Assembly (NCBI RefSeq): GCF_035194505.1
Contig: NZ_CP136573.1
Span: 2,405,001-2,469,000 of the forward strand
Reading direction: 5' to 3'
Source of the DNA: Erythrobacter sp.
GTDB taxonomy: Bacteria; Pseudomonadota; Alphaproteobacteria; Sphingomonadales; Sphingomonadaceae
Length of the DNA stretch: 64,000 nt
The notes under the pieces were generated by a model. That model was not told the origin of the DNA. It worked only from the letters and a program-made list of their open reading frames with translations, and searched no databases. Made by a program: the position numbers and the translations under genes. Within the stretch, counting starts at the first letter, position 1; each line of letters opens with the position of its first letter. Shown here one piece after another: positions 45,057-53,802 of this stretch.

Positions 45057-45760
45057 GCCGCCGCTCCTTGCGCGGTCAGCCGGGCCAGCGCGAATTCGGC
45101 ATAGGCGGCGCGGGCCGCTTCCCAATCGGCGCGCTCAAGGCTGCGCAGGGCGAAGAGGCTGCGCTCCACCCGTTCGGCAATCACGCGAAAGGCGGTGCGC
45201 GCGGCTTCGGGCAAGGCCGGCAGCGCGGAAAGCTCGCGCGCGGTGGTGGAGGGTTCGACCAGCGTGGGCCGCGCGGCCGCGATCTGGCCGACAGAGCGCT
45301 GGAGCAGCAGGCGGGTCGCCTCGTCGAACCGGCCCTCTGCGGCCAGCCGGTCGGCATCCTCCAGCAGCGCGAGAGTGGCGGCGGCTTCGGGCTGCCATTC
45401 CTCGCCCGCAGCGGCGACAGCAGGCTTGCGCCTTGCCCAGCTTGCCGGAGCGAAGGTGCGCCACAGGAGCACGAGCACGAACGCCGCGACGAGGGCCAGC
45501 AGCAGCCATTGCAGCCACCACCACGAGGCCCCGAGCAAACGGCCGAGAGGCGCGAACAGATCGGCGAGCCATGCAAAGACATCGGCCAGCATCTTCTCGA
45601 ACCAGCTCGGCTCGGGCGGTTTGATCATGGGAATGTCGACCGGCGCGAACTGGATGTCCTCCGTCTCGCGGAGCCGTTCCCAGGCAGCGCCATCGAAGGC
45701 GAGCGCTGTTCCCTCATCTGCTGGTGGGTTGGCCGGGAGGTTCTGCGCCGCTGCGGTCAT
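45053..45760 (-). CDS. DUF4129 domain protein
   Basis: 235 residues. A proline-rich N-terminus, one or two membrane segments (WLADLFAPLGRLL; WWWLQWLLLALVAAFVLVLL near 83-102) and a cytosolic helical DUF4129 domain with FDEATRLLLQRSVGQIAAAR and STTARELSALPALPEAARTA, which resembles the transglutaminase-associated tail domain. First gene of the seven-gene operon; 60 bases separate it from the pheA stop upstream. Confidence 0.8.
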   Translation of the reverse strand: MTAAAQNLPANPPADEGTALAFDGAAWERLRETEDIQFAPVDIPMIKPPEPSWFEKMLADVFAWLADLFAPLGRLLGASWWWLQWLLLALVAAFVLVLLWRTFAPASWARRKPAVAAAGEEWQPEAAATLALLEDADRLAAEGRFDEATRLLLQRSVGQIAAARPTLVEPSTTARELSALPALPEAARTAFRVIAERVERSLFALRSLERADWEAARAAYAEFALARLTAQGAAA

Positions 45761-45820
45761 GCCTTACGGGTGGTGGCATGGCTGGTGCGCGGGCGCAACC
45801 GGGAAACGCGGGTGCGCGGC

Positions 45821-46726
45821 CTATCCGCGCGGGCGTCCCAGTTCATAGGTGCCCAGAATGCGCAATTCCTTGGAATGGAAGGCACATTCCTCCAGTGCCC
45901 GGTCCACCGCCGGATCGCCCGGCGCGCCGATGATGTCGGCGTAAAAGGTGGTCGCGGCAAAGCTGGTGCCCTGCTGGTAGGATTCCAGCTTGGTCATGTT
46001 GACGCCGTTGGTGGCGAAGCCGCCGAGCGCCTTGTAGAGCGCGGCGGGGATGTTCTTCACCTCGAAGATGAAGGTCGTCATCACCGGCTTGCCCGCCAGC
46101 GCGCCGGCTTCCAGCGGCTCGGCCGCGAGGATGACGAAGCGGGTCATGTTGTCGGGGCTGTCCTCGACATTGTGCTCGATGATGGTGAGCCCGTAGAGCT
46201 CGGCCGCCAGCGCCGGAGCGATGGCTGCCACGGTGGGATCTCCGCGCTCTGCGACATAGGCGGCCGCGCCCGCGGTATCGGCGTGGCTGAGCGGCACGAT
46301 CCCGCGGGCGCGCAGATAATGGCGCGACTGGCCCAATGCCTGCGGGTGCGAATAGGCCGCCTCGAAGGTGCGGCCCGGGGTGTTCTCGCCCGGCGCCATC
46401 AGCGCATGGTGGATCGGCATGAAATATTCGCCGATGATGTGGAGGCCGCTTTCGGGCAGCAGGAAGTGGATATCGGCAACCCGCCCGTGCTGCGAATTCT
46501 CGATCGGGATGATCGCCGCGCCCGCGCGAGCGTCCTTCACCGCTTCGAGCGCGTCCTCGAAGCTGAAGCAGGGCAGCGGCGCGAGATCAGGGCAGGCTTC
46601 TGTCGCGGCACGGTGCGAATTGGCACCGGGCGAGCCCTGAAAGGCAATCGCGCGCGCCGGATCGGCGGCGGCAGCGGCGCGCATCTGGTCGACGATGGCA
46701 ATGGCGGGGCCGGGAAAGGATCGCAT
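45821..46726 (-). CDS. pheA: prephenate dehydratase
   Basis: 301 residues from the ATG at 46724-46726. Converts prephenate to phenylpyruvate. The catalytic domain starts at IAFQGSPGANSHRAA and has the Thr-Arg-Phe site in NMTRFVILAAEP. An ACT domain follows with KLESYQQGTSFAATTFY, the phenylalanine-sensing ESYQ-like motif. No chorismate mutase domain is fused, so that function is encoded elsewhere. Divergent from the cytochrome c gene. Confidence 0.95.
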   Translation of the reverse strand: MRSFPGPAIAIVDQMRAAAAADPARAIAFQGSPGANSHRAATEACPDLAPLPCFSFEDALEAVKDARAGAAIIPIENSQHGRVADIHFLLPESGLHIIGEYFMPIHHALMAPGENTPGRTFEAAYSHPQALGQSRHYLRARGIVPLSHADTAGAAAYVAERGDPTVAAIAPALAAELYGLTIIEHNVEDSPDNMTRFVILAAEPLEAGALAGKPVMTTFIFEVKNIPAALYKALGGFATNGVNMTKLESYQQGTSFAATTFYADIIGAPGDPAVDRALEECAFHSKELRILGTYELGRPRG

Positions 46727-46843
46727 GGGCTGCGAGACTAGAGGCCTCGCGCCCCAGCGGCAAGCCTGCTTGCAAAAGGTGCAAGAATTCGTGCCACAAG
46801 CAGTCTTGCGCGCGCCCTCGCCCGACATTAAGAGGCGCGCGGG

Positions 46844-47521
46844 ATGACACAGGACAACTCTTCGCAGGAAAACGCTGCAGGCCAGAATGGTGGCGGCGAT
46901 CTGTTCAACACTGCCGCCGGCTGGGTGCTGTTTGCGGCCGGTCTCGGCTTGGGTCTTTCGATCCTCTCGGGCAAGTTCTTCCATGGCGACAAGCCGGAAC
47001 GCCCCGAAAAGCTCGGCTATGTGATTGAAGGCGCGGTTGAAGAAGGCGCTGGCCCGGCAGAAATGTCGATTGCCGATGCCCTCAATGCCATGCCGGCTGC
47101 CGATCTGATCGCTGCGGGCGAGAAGGCCTATTCCAAGTGCCAGAGCTGCCACACTGCCGATGCGAGCGGCGCCAATGGCGTCGGTCCGAATCTCGCGGGC
47201 GTGATGGGTGGCCCGGTCGCTGCCAAGGCCGGCTTTGCCTATAGCCCCGAACTGAAGGCGCTCGGCGGCACCTGGGACTGGGACAAGATGAACCAGTGGC
47301 TCAAGAGCCCCAAGGCCTATGTCGCAGGCACCAAGATGAGCTTCGCAGGCCTTTCCAAGGTCGAGGATCGCGCGGCAATCGCGGCCTACCTCAACTCCAA
47401 GGGCGCGAACCTGCCGTTCCCGGCTGCTGCGGCGCCTGCCGCTGCTGCTGCGGAAGGTGAAGCAGAGGCTGTCGCCACGGCCGAGGCCGGGACGGACCCC
47501 GCGGCCGCCGCCGCCGAATAA
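46844..47521 (+). CDS. membrane-anchored cytochrome c
   Basis: 225 residues. An uncleaved N-terminal helix (AAGWVLFAAGLGLGLSILSG, 24-43) anchors it; the class I cytochrome domain has haem motif CQSCH at 99-103 and axial Met165 in GTKMSFAGL. It ends in an Ala/Glu-rich tail of about 35 residues. Very close to the CycM-type cytochrome c552 that passes electrons between complex III and terminal oxidases. It is monocistronic, followed by a long hairpin. Confidence 0.9.
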   Translation: MTQDNSSQENAAGQNGGGDLFNTAAGWVLFAAGLGLGLSILSGKFFHGDKPERPEKLGYVIEGAVEEGAGPAEMSIADALNAMPAADLIAAGEKAYSKCQSCHTADASGANGVGPNLAGVMGGPVAAKAGFAYSPELKALGGTWDWDKMNQWLKSPKAYVAGTKMSFAGLSKVEDRAAIAAYLNSKGANLPFPAAAAPAAAAAEGEAEAVATAEAGTDPAAAAAE

Positions 47522-47532
47522 TCCGGATACGA

Positions 47533-47618
47533 AAAGGGCGGGTCAGAGCACTTTCCGGCCACTCCGATCCACCCTGATCGCGTCGGAGTGGCCGGAAAGT
47601 GCTCTATTCCCGCCCTTT
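47533..47618. terminator. very long bidirectional hairpin between the cytochrome c gene and rlmE
   Basis: A perfect 23-bp stem (47545-47567 with 47583-47605, 15-base loop) is extended after a 2/3-base bulge by AAAGGGCGGG (47533-47542) pairing with CCCGCCCTTT (47609-47618): 33 paired bases in 86. The right arm includes the last codons and stop of rlmE. It probably ends both convergent transcripts; the T tracts on each side are weak. Confidence 0.8.
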
Positions 47619-48269
47619 GAATTTCTGCGCCACCACATACCATTCGGACGAATCCTTGCGGCTTGCGGGCGGCTTGGCGTGCTTGACCGTGGCGAAGTGC
47701 TGCTTGAGCAGCTTCAGCAGCTCGGTATCCGTCCCGCCCGCCAGCACCTTGGCGACAAAGGCTCCGCCCGGCGCGAGGTTCTCGACTGCGAACCACGCTG
47801 CCGCTTCGACCAGACCCATGGTGCGCAGGTGATCGGTCTGCTTGTGGCCGACGGTATTGGCGGCCATGTCGGACATCACCAGATCGGGCGGACCGCCCAA
47901 GGCATCGGCGAGCATCTGCGGCGCGGCATCGGCCATGAAATCCATCTGGAAGATCGTCACGCCCTCAAGCGGTTCGACCGGCAGCAGGTCGATCCCCACC
48001 ACCTGCGATTTGGGCGATTTGGCGCGCGCCACCTGGCTCCAGCCGCCGGGCGCAATGCCGAGATCGACCACGCGGGTAGCGCCCTTCAGCAGGCCGAATT
48101 TCTCGTCGAGCTCGATCAGCTTGTAGGCCGCGCGGCTGCGATAGCCGTCGGCCTTGGCTTGCCGGACGTAAGGATCGTTGAGCTGGCGTTCGAGCCAGCG
48201 CACCTGGCTCGCGGTGCGGCCCTTGGCGGTCTTGACCCGCTTGCCCGTATCCTTGCTGCCGCGGGTCAT
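47604..48269 (-). CDS. rlmE: 23S rRNA (uridine-2552)-2'-O-methyltransferase
   Basis: 221 residues from the ATG at 48267-48269, overlapping the ppx stop. SAM-dependent RrmJ/FtsJ fold: YRSRAAYKLIELDEKFGLL contributes the first catalytic Lys, VVDLGIAPGGWSQVA is the SAM loop, VMSDMAANTVG the catalytic Asp, GGAFVAKVLAGG the second Lys and SSEWYVVAQKF the Glu. Methylates the A-loop of 23S rRNA on the 50S subunit. The last codons form one arm of the long hairpin. Confidence 0.95.
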   Translation of the reverse strand: MTRGSKDTGKRVKTAKGRTASQVRWLERQLNDPYVRQAKADGYRSRAAYKLIELDEKFGLLKGATRVVDLGIAPGGWSQVARAKSPKSQVVGIDLLPVEPLEGVTIFQMDFMADAAPQMLADALGGPPDLVMSDMAANTVGHKQTDHLRTMGLVEAAAWFAVENLAPGGAFVAKVLAGGTDTELLKLLKQHFATVKHAKPPASRKDSSEWYVVAQKFKGRE

Positions 48270-49537
48270 CGCCCGACCTTGTGGGAGCGCTGCTGGTGAA
48301 GCGCGCGCAGCGAGGCATCGCTGCGCCGTTCGGCGGCGATCAGGCTCCGGAGGATGCCCTCGCGGATGCCGCGATCCGCCACGCCCAGCCGGCGCGCCGG
48401 CCACAGATCGAGAATCGCTTCGAGAATCGCGCAGCCCGCCACCACCAGATCGGCACGGTCTTGCCCGATGCAGGGCAGGGTGGAGCGTTCATAGGGCGTC
48501 ATCACCGACAGCCTTGCGCTGATTTCGCGCATCTCGCCAGCAGGAACGATGAGGCCATCGACGGCGCGGCGATCATAGGACGGCAGTTCGAGATAGAGGC
48601 TGGCGAGCGTTGTCACCGTGCCGCTGGTGCCGAGCAGGCGGATGTCGGGGTGTGCCGCTGCCTCGGAAACCCGGCCGGCGAAGGGTGCGAAACTGTCCCC
48701 CACCAGCTGGCGCATCTTGGCATAGCGGGCGATCCGCGCCGCCTCGCCTTCCTCGCTGCGACCGACTGTATCCGTCAGTGAGACGACGCCCCACGGCACG
48801 CTCTGCCAATCGAGGATGCGCGGCACGTGGCTCGCTTCTGCTCCGCTGCCTGCTTCGACCAGCACCAGTTCGGTCGATCCGCCGCCGATATCGAAGATCA
48901 CCGCCGGGCCATCGCCGGCTTCGAGCAGGATGTGGCAGCCCAGCACTGCCAGCCGCGCCTCTTCCTCGGCGCTGATGATGTCGAGCGCGATGCCCGTCTC
49001 ACGCCGCACCCGCTCGATGAAATCGGGGCCGTTGCTGGCGCGGCGGCAGGCCTCGGTCGCGACCGAACGGGCGAGACGCACTGAGCGGCGCTGGAGCTTG
49101 TCGGCGCAGATCGTGAGCGCGCCCAGCGTGCGGTCCATCGCCTTGTCCGAGAGCTTGCCGGATGTGGCGAGACCCTCGCCCAGCTTCACCACGCGGCTGA
49201 AGGCATCGATCACAGTGAAATCGCGCCCCGAAGGCCGCGCGATCAGCAGGCGGCAATTGTTGGTGCCCAGATCAAGCGCGGCATAGGCCTCGCCCTGATG
49301 GGGCGCGCGCATCGTGCCGATCGCGGCGAGATCCTGCTCCGGCTTCCCGCGCGCAGGCGCCGCCGGGGTCGCGGGAGATGGGTTGCCCCTGCCGCGGCCA
49401 TCGCGGCCGGTCTTGCGGGGCAGTTCGGACTGGGGGGCGCGTTTGTAGCGAAAATCGGCTACCTTGCCGGACTTTGAGCCCCGTTTCTTGCCAGCCCTGG
49501 CATTTCTGTCCGGCGGCATGGATTCCGCCATTTGCAT
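48266..49537 (-). CDS. Ppx/GppA exopolyphosphatase/pppGpp phosphatase family
   Basis: 423 residues. ASKHA-type ATPase fold: YAALDLGTNNCRLLIA (phosphate 1) and VIFDIGGGSTELVLVE (phosphate 2). The extra basic N-terminus of about 80 residues (KKRGSKSGKVADFRYKRAP) precedes the domain; later ATGs could serve as start. Hydrolyses polyphosphate or pppGpp; which cannot be told apart by eye. The single-domain form (no long C-terminal domain) resembles alphaproteobacterial GppA-like proteins. Coupled to rlmE by ATGA. Confidence 0.88.
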   Translation of the reverse strand: MQMAESMPPDRNARAGKKRGSKSGKVADFRYKRAPQSELPRKTGRDGRGRGNPSPATPAAPARGKPEQDLAAIGTMRAPHQGEAYAALDLGTNNCRLLIARPSGRDFTVIDAFSRVVKLGEGLATSGKLSDKAMDRTLGALTICADKLQRRSVRLARSVATEACRRASNGPDFIERVRRETGIALDIISAEEEARLAVLGCHILLEAGDGPAVIFDIGGGSTELVLVEAGSGAEASHVPRILDWQSVPWGVVSLTDTVGRSEEGEAARIARYAKMRQLVGDSFAPFAGRVSEAAAHPDIRLLGTSGTVTTLASLYLELPSYDRRAVDGLIVPAGEMREISARLSVMTPYERSTLPCIGQDRADLVVAGCAILEAILDLWPARRLGVADRGIREGILRSLIAAERRSDASLRALHQQRSHKVGR

Positions 49538-49731
49538 CGATCTTTCATATCACCGCAGCACGAATTCGCGCACGGCACTTGGGCTCAAGCTAACCCAAGG
49601 CGCGGTGAAGCACAAGCGGGCGACCTTTGGTGCCGATGACGGCGGCGCGAACATGGCCTTGACCTTGCGCGCGGACAAAACTAGTGAGCGCCCTCGCTGA
49701 CGCCGCCGGATGATGTCCGGCGCATGGCCAA

Positions 49732-49805
49732 TGCCCCGTCCTCTAATGGTAAGAGAGCGGACTCTGACTCCGTCAATCAAGGTTCGAATCCTTGCGGGGC
49801 ATCCA
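49732..49805 (+). tRNA. tRNA-Gln (anticodon CTG)
   Basis: 74 bases with encoded CCA. Acceptor TGCCCCG pairs with CGGGGCA; D stem CTCT/AGAG; anticodon stem GCGGA/TCCGT with loop CTCTGAC giving anticodon CTG (reads CAG); T stem CAAGG/CCTTG with loop TTCGAAT. Lies between the start of ppx and a parS site, apparently as a single gene. Confidence 0.96.
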
Positions 49806-49853
49806 GCCATAATCGCCGTCGCCCCCGCGCTCCCCCGCTCAAACACGCCCGAA

Positions 49854-49869
49854 TGTTTCACGTGAAACA
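49854..49869. promoter_or_regulatory. second parS site
   Basis: An identical TGTTTCACGTGAAACA palindrome, 49 bases after the tRNA-Gln gene and 54 before the LOG-family gene. Both copies are intergenic and flank 49.5 kb. Confidence 0.88.
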
Positions 49870-49922
49870 TTGAAAGAGCCGTACCTATTGCGGCTCAACT
49901 GCGCCCCATCTAGTGGTCAAGC

Positions 49923-50798
49923 ATGAACGATAAAGACCTTACCAAGCGCCGGTTTTACCGCGCAGGCGAAGAAACCCGCTTTGCCGAAGGCGGCCCCGAG
50001 CGCACGCCGCAGACCGCCCATCCCGCCTACAAGCTGGCCTTCCGCGACACCGATTTCCTGCTGCGCGACGAGCTGCGCCCGGTGCGCTTCCAGCTCGAAT
50101 TGCTCAAGCCCGAGATGCTGCTCGATGAAGCGCGCGTCGGCTCGACGCTGGTGATGTACGGCTCGGCCCGCATCCCCTCGCCGGCGCAGGCCGAAGCGCG
50201 GATCGAGGCGGCCAAGAACGGCGACGAATATGATCAGAAGGTCGCGGCGCGGCTGGCCGAGAAGGCCAAGTATTATGACGAGGCCTACAAGCTCGCGCGG
50301 CTGGTTTCGGAAAAGGGCCTGATCGAGAACGGCGAGCGCCAGTTCGTCGTCACCACCGGCGGCGGCCCGTCGATCATGGAGGCCGGCAATCGCGGCGCTT
50401 CGGATGCGGGCAGCGAATCGATCGGGCTCAACATCGTGCTGCCTCACGAACAGGCGCCCAACCCTTACGTGACGCCCTACCTCAGCTTCCAGTTCCACTA
50501 CTTCGCGCTGCGCAAGATGCACTTCCTGCTGCGCGCGCGGGCGGTGGCGGTGTTCCCGGGGGGCTTTGGCACCTTCGACGAATTCTTCGAGCTCGTCACG
50601 CTGATCCAGACCGGCAAGATGAAGCCGATCCCGATCATCCTGTTCGGCAAGGAGTTCTGGAACCGCGTGATCAATTTCGAGGCGATTGCCGAGGAAGGCG
50701 TGATCTCGAAATCGGATCTCGACCTGTTCACCTGGGTCGAAACCGCAGAAGAAGCCTGGGCCTGCATCTGCGATTTCTATGAGCTTCCGCGCGATTGA
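49923..50798 (+). CDS. LOG-family (TIGR00730-like) Rossmann-fold protein
   Basis: 291 residues. TTGGGPSIMEAGNRGA (about 142-157) and the signature VFPGGFGTFDEFFE (about 212-225, PGGxGTxxE) are those of the LOG/lysine-decarboxylase-like family, phosphoribohydrolases that release bases from nucleoside 5'-monophosphates; they do not decarboxylate lysine. A charged N-terminal extension (FYRAGEETRFAEGGPERT) precedes the fold. The GNAT gene follows. Confidence 0.88.
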   Translation: MNDKDLTKRRFYRAGEETRFAEGGPERTPQTAHPAYKLAFRDTDFLLRDELRPVRFQLELLKPEMLLDEARVGSTLVMYGSARIPSPAQAEARIEAAKNGDEYDQKVAARLAEKAKYYDEAYKLARLVSEKGLIENGERQFVVTTGGGPSIMEAGNRGASDAGSESIGLNIVLPHEQAPNPYVTPYLSFQFHYFALRKMHFLLRARAVAVFPGGFGTFDEFFELVTLIQTGKMKPIPIILFGKEFWNRVINFEAIAEEGVISKSDLDLFTWVETAEEAWACICDFYELPRD

Positions 50799-50802
50799 CA
50801 CG

Positions 50803-51318
50803 ATGATCCGCACCCCTCGGCTGGTGCTGCGCCGGGTGCGCCCGGAAGAGGACTTTGCCGGGATGCACGCGGTGTTGTCCGATCCCGACGCAATGGCCTA
50901 TTGGGCCACGCCGCCGCATGATAGCGAGGATCAGACCCGCGAATGGCTCGCCGCGATGGCCGAGACGCCGGTGCACGAAGGCGATGATTTCATCATCGAA
51001 TATCAGGGGTGCGCGGTGGGCAAGGCGGGGTTCTACCGCTTCCCCGACATCGGCTACATCCTTGCGCCCGACCTGTGGGGGCAGGGGCTGGTGGCCGAGG
51101 CACTCGCGCCGATCATCGCCCGCGCCTTCACGACCGGGGGCCTGGAGCGCATCACCGCCGATGTCGATCCGCGCAACCACGCTTCGATCCGCCTGCTGGA
51201 AAAGCTGGGCTTTGCCGAGACCCACCGCGCCGAGCGCACCTGGCTGATCGCCGGGGCGTGGTGCGATTCGGTCTATTTCGCCCTGTCGCGCGAGGATTGG
51301 CTGGCGCGCACCGCGTGA
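50803..51318 (+). CDS. GNAT-family N-acetyltransferase (RimJ-like)
   Basis: 171 residues from the ATG at 50803; an ATG at 50779 inside the LOG gene would add eight residues. MIRTPRLVLRRVRPEEDFAG is the typical RimJ/RimL-type start; ILAPDLWGQGLVAEALAPII is the acetyl-CoA loop and DPRNHASIRLLEKLGFAE the following motif. Acceptor unknown. Its last 46 bases overlap the convergent thiD frame. Confidence 0.88.
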   Translation: MIRTPRLVLRRVRPEEDFAGMHAVLSDPDAMAYWATPPHDSEDQTREWLAAMAETPVHEGDDFIIEYQGCAVGKAGFYRFPDIGYILAPDLWGQGLVAEALAPIIARAFTTGGLERITADVDPRNHASIRLLEKLGFAETHRAERTWLIAGAWCDSVYFALSREDWLARTA

Positions 51319-52115
51319 TGGCCGAGCGGGCCATTGCCTGCGCCGAAGCCGGGGGCTTCCTCGATCGCGCGAATCACGAAATGCCGCGCGAGTCTGACCG
51401 CGTGTTCGAGCGGCTGGCCATGGCCCATCAGCGTCGCGATCGCCGCTGACAGCGTGCAGCCGGTCCCGTGGGTGTGGGGCGTGTCGATCCGCTGGTGCTC
51501 GAAATGGAGCGCGCGGCCCTCGCTGGTGGCGGAGCCCGGCAGATAGAGCACGTCGATGATCCGCGCGTCGGTGGTGTGTCCGCCTTTGGCCAGCACCGCC
51601 GCGCCGGTCATGTGCGACAATTCCTCGGCCGCGCCAACCATTGCCCCGCTGTCTTCAAGCGTGCGGCCCAGCAGGTGGCCGAGTTCGGGCAGGTTGGGTG
51701 TGATCAGCGCGGCGCGCGGGAACAGCAATTCGCGCAAGGCGGCGATGGCTTCAGGGTCGATCAGCGCCGCGCCGGATGTGGCGATCATCACCGGATCGAC
51801 CACGATGGGCGCCACCACGCCTTCGAGTGCGCGGGCGACATGGGCGATGATATCGGCATCATGCAGCATCCCGATCTTTACCGCATCCACCCCGATATCC
51901 GAGACGCAGGAGGCGATCTGCTCTGCCACCATGTCGCCCGCCATCGGCGCAATCGCCTGCACGCCCACCGTGTTCTGCGCGGTGACGGCGGTGATCGCGC
52001 TCATGCCATATCCGCCGAGCATGGTGATGGTCTTGAGATCGGCCTGAATCCCTGCGCCGCCCGAAGAATCCGAGCCGGCGATGGAGAGGATACGGGGCGG
52101 GGTGCGGTTGCTCAT
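51273..52115 (-). CDS. thiD: hydroxymethylpyrimidine/phosphomethylpyrimidine kinase
   Basis: 280 residues from the ATG at 52113-52115, overlapping the DUF1272 stop. Phosphorylates HMP and HMP-P in thiamine synthesis. Ribokinase-like: ILSIAGSDSSGGAGIQADL at the start, VVDPVMIATSGAALI, and HTHGTGCTLSAAIATL with the catalytic Asp/Gly anion-hole region (here GTGC). The C-terminal ~20 residues (AVRASQSSRDRAK) run past the usual family end into the GNAT gene. Confidence 0.93.
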   Translation of the reverse strand: MSNRTPPRILSIAGSDSSGGAGIQADLKTITMLGGYGMSAITAVTAQNTVGVQAIAPMAGDMVAEQIASCVSDIGVDAVKIGMLHDADIIAHVARALEGVVAPIVVDPVMIATSGAALIDPEAIAALRELLFPRAALITPNLPELGHLLGRTLEDSGAMVGAAEELSHMTGAAVLAKGGHTTDARIIDVLYLPGSATSEGRALHFEHQRIDTPHTHGTGCTLSAAIATLMGHGQPLEHAVRLARHFVIRAIEEAPGFGAGNGPLGHHAVRASQSSRDRAK

Positions 52116-52336
52116 CCCTTGAACTTGCGCTCCGTGCTCGGCGGGAATTTCGCGTGCAGCGCCTTCGCCCGCGTCGGCCGGTCCATCAGCTCGCCCCCGC
52201 AATTGGGGCAGCGGTCATCGAGGTCCTCGGCACATTCGGCGCAGTAAGTGCATTCGAACGAGCAGATGAAGGCGCCCGGCGCCTCGGCGGGCAGCAGGAC
52301 GCCGCAGGTTTCGCAATCGGGGCGCATTTCGAGCAT
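52112..52336 (-). CDS. DUF1272 zinc-ribbon protein
   Basis: 74 residues. MLEMRPDCETCGVLLPAEA followed by FICSFECTYCAECAE and RCPNCGGELMDRP is the DUF1272 pattern with several CxxC pairs, probably binding two zincs. Function unknown. It sits between glmM (12 bases) and thiD (ATGA overlap). Confidence 0.88.
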   Translation of the reverse strand: MLEMRPDCETCGVLLPAEAPGAFICSFECTYCAECAEDLDDRCPNCGGELMDRPTRAKALHAKFPPSTERKFKG

Positions 52337-52348
52337 CGCAGACTTCTC

Positions 52349-53686
52349 CTAGACCGCCGCGCGCACGGCTTCGCAGATGGTGTCGACCACCCGCTCCACC
52401 TGACTCTGATCGTCGCCCTCGGCCATGACACGGATCAGCGGTTCGGTGCCCGAGGCACGGATCACCAAGCGGCCCTTGCCCGCCAGCTCCGCCTCGGCCG
52501 CGGCGATGGCCGCCTTCACGCTCTCGTTCTCCAAGGGCTGGCCGCCTTCGTAGCGCACGTTCTTGAGCAACTGCGGCACCGGCTCGAACACGTGGAGCAG
52601 CTCGCTCGCCGGCTTGCCCGAGCGCACGAGGCTCGCCAGCACCCGCAGCGCCGCCACGGTGCCATCGCCGGTGGTGGCGTGATCGAGCAGGATCATGTGG
52701 CCCGATTGTTCGCCGCCGACATTGTGACCGCCCGCCTTCATCGCTTCGAGCACGTAGCGATCGCCCACCTTGGCGCGCACCAGATCAAGGCCGATCGAGG
52801 CGAGATAGCGTTCGAGCCCGAGGTTGCTCATCACGGTCGCCACGATCCCGCCGCCCTTCAGCGCGCCTTTCTCCTGCATCCGTGTGGCGATCAGCGCCAT
52901 GATCTGGTCGCCATCCACCGCGCGGCCCTTTTCATCGACCACGATCAACCGGTCGGCATCGCCATCAAGCGCAATGCCGATATCCGCGCCTTCCTCGACC
53001 ACCTTGGCCTGAAGCGCGGCAATCGCGGTGGAGCCGACCCCGTCATTGATGTTGGTGCCATTGGGGGTGACGCCCAATGCGACCACCTCTGCCCCCAGTT
53101 CCCAGATCGCCGAGGGGGCGACCTGATAGGCCGCACCATTCGCGCAATCGACCACCACCTTGAGGCCGTCAAAGCGCAGCTCGGCGGCGACCGACTGCTT
53201 GACCGCGTGGATATAGCGCCCGCGCGCATCCTCGATCCGGCGCGCGCGGCCGATCTTTTCGGCCGGCGCCAGCGGGATGTCGGTTTCCATCAGGCGCTCG
53301 ATCTCGGCCTCGGCCGCGTCGGACAGCTTGAAGCCGTCAGGGCCGAACAGCTTGATCCCGTTATCGGCAAACAGGTTGTGGCTGGCCGAGATCATCACGC
53401 CGAGGTCCGCGCGCATTTCGCGGGTGAGCAGGGCAATCGCGGGGGTGGGCAGGGGGCCGGTCATGATCACGTCGATGCCGACAGAGGTGAAGCCTGCCAC
53501 CAGCGCGCTTTCCATCATGTAGCCCGACAGGCGCGTGTCCTTGCCGATCACCACGCGGTGGCGGTGGCCGCCGCGCACGAAATGGCGGCCCGCCGCCTGT
53601 CCGACCTTCATTGCCATGGCCGCAGTCATCGCGCCCGAATTGGTGCGGCCCCGGATGCCATCGGTTCCGAACAGCTTGCGTGCCAT
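52349..53686 (-). CDS. glmM: phosphoglucosamine mutase
   Basis: 445 residues from the ATG at 53684-53686. Converts glucosamine-6-P to glucosamine-1-P for UDP-GlcNAc, hence peptidoglycan and LPS. LFGTDGIRGRTN is the start; Ser102 in MISASHN is the phosphorylated serine; ALDGDADRLI binds Mg; GGEQSGHMI is the sugar-binding loop and RASGTEPLIRVM the phosphate-binding loop. First of the glmM-DUF1272-thiD unit. Confidence 0.97.
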   Translation of the reverse strand: MARKLFGTDGIRGRTNSGAMTAAMAMKVGQAAGRHFVRGGHRHRVVIGKDTRLSGYMMESALVAGFTSVGIDVIMTGPLPTPAIALLTREMRADLGVMISASHNLFADNGIKLFGPDGFKLSDAAEAEIERLMETDIPLAPAEKIGRARRIEDARGRYIHAVKQSVAAELRFDGLKVVVDCANGAAYQVAPSAIWELGAEVVALGVTPNGTNINDGVGSTAIAALQAKVVEEGADIGIALDGDADRLIVVDEKGRAVDGDQIMALIATRMQEKGALKGGGIVATVMSNLGLERYLASIGLDLVRAKVGDRYVLEAMKAGGHNVGGEQSGHMILLDHATTGDGTVAALRVLASLVRSGKPASELLHVFEPVPQLLKNVRYEGGQPLENESVKAAIAAAEAELAGKGRLVIRASGTEPLIRVMAEGDDQSQVERVVDTICEAVRAAV

Positions 53687-53802
53687 GAATTCCCCGTTTC
53701 CCTCGCCGCGGCCCGACAAATTGCCGCGCATGATTGTCTCGCGCTTCTGGCGCGGTTATCGCCCAAAGGGAAGGGCGAAGGGGCCCGCAAAGGGACACGA
53801 AA

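Noticed and set aside
49550..49870. Small minus-strand frame starting MFHVKH
   Set aside because: The start is simply the parS palindrome read as codons, and the frame crosses the tRNA-Gln gene.
48266..50798. Integration site or island at tRNA-Gln
   Set aside because: No integrase, no partial tRNA copy, and housekeeping genes on both sides.
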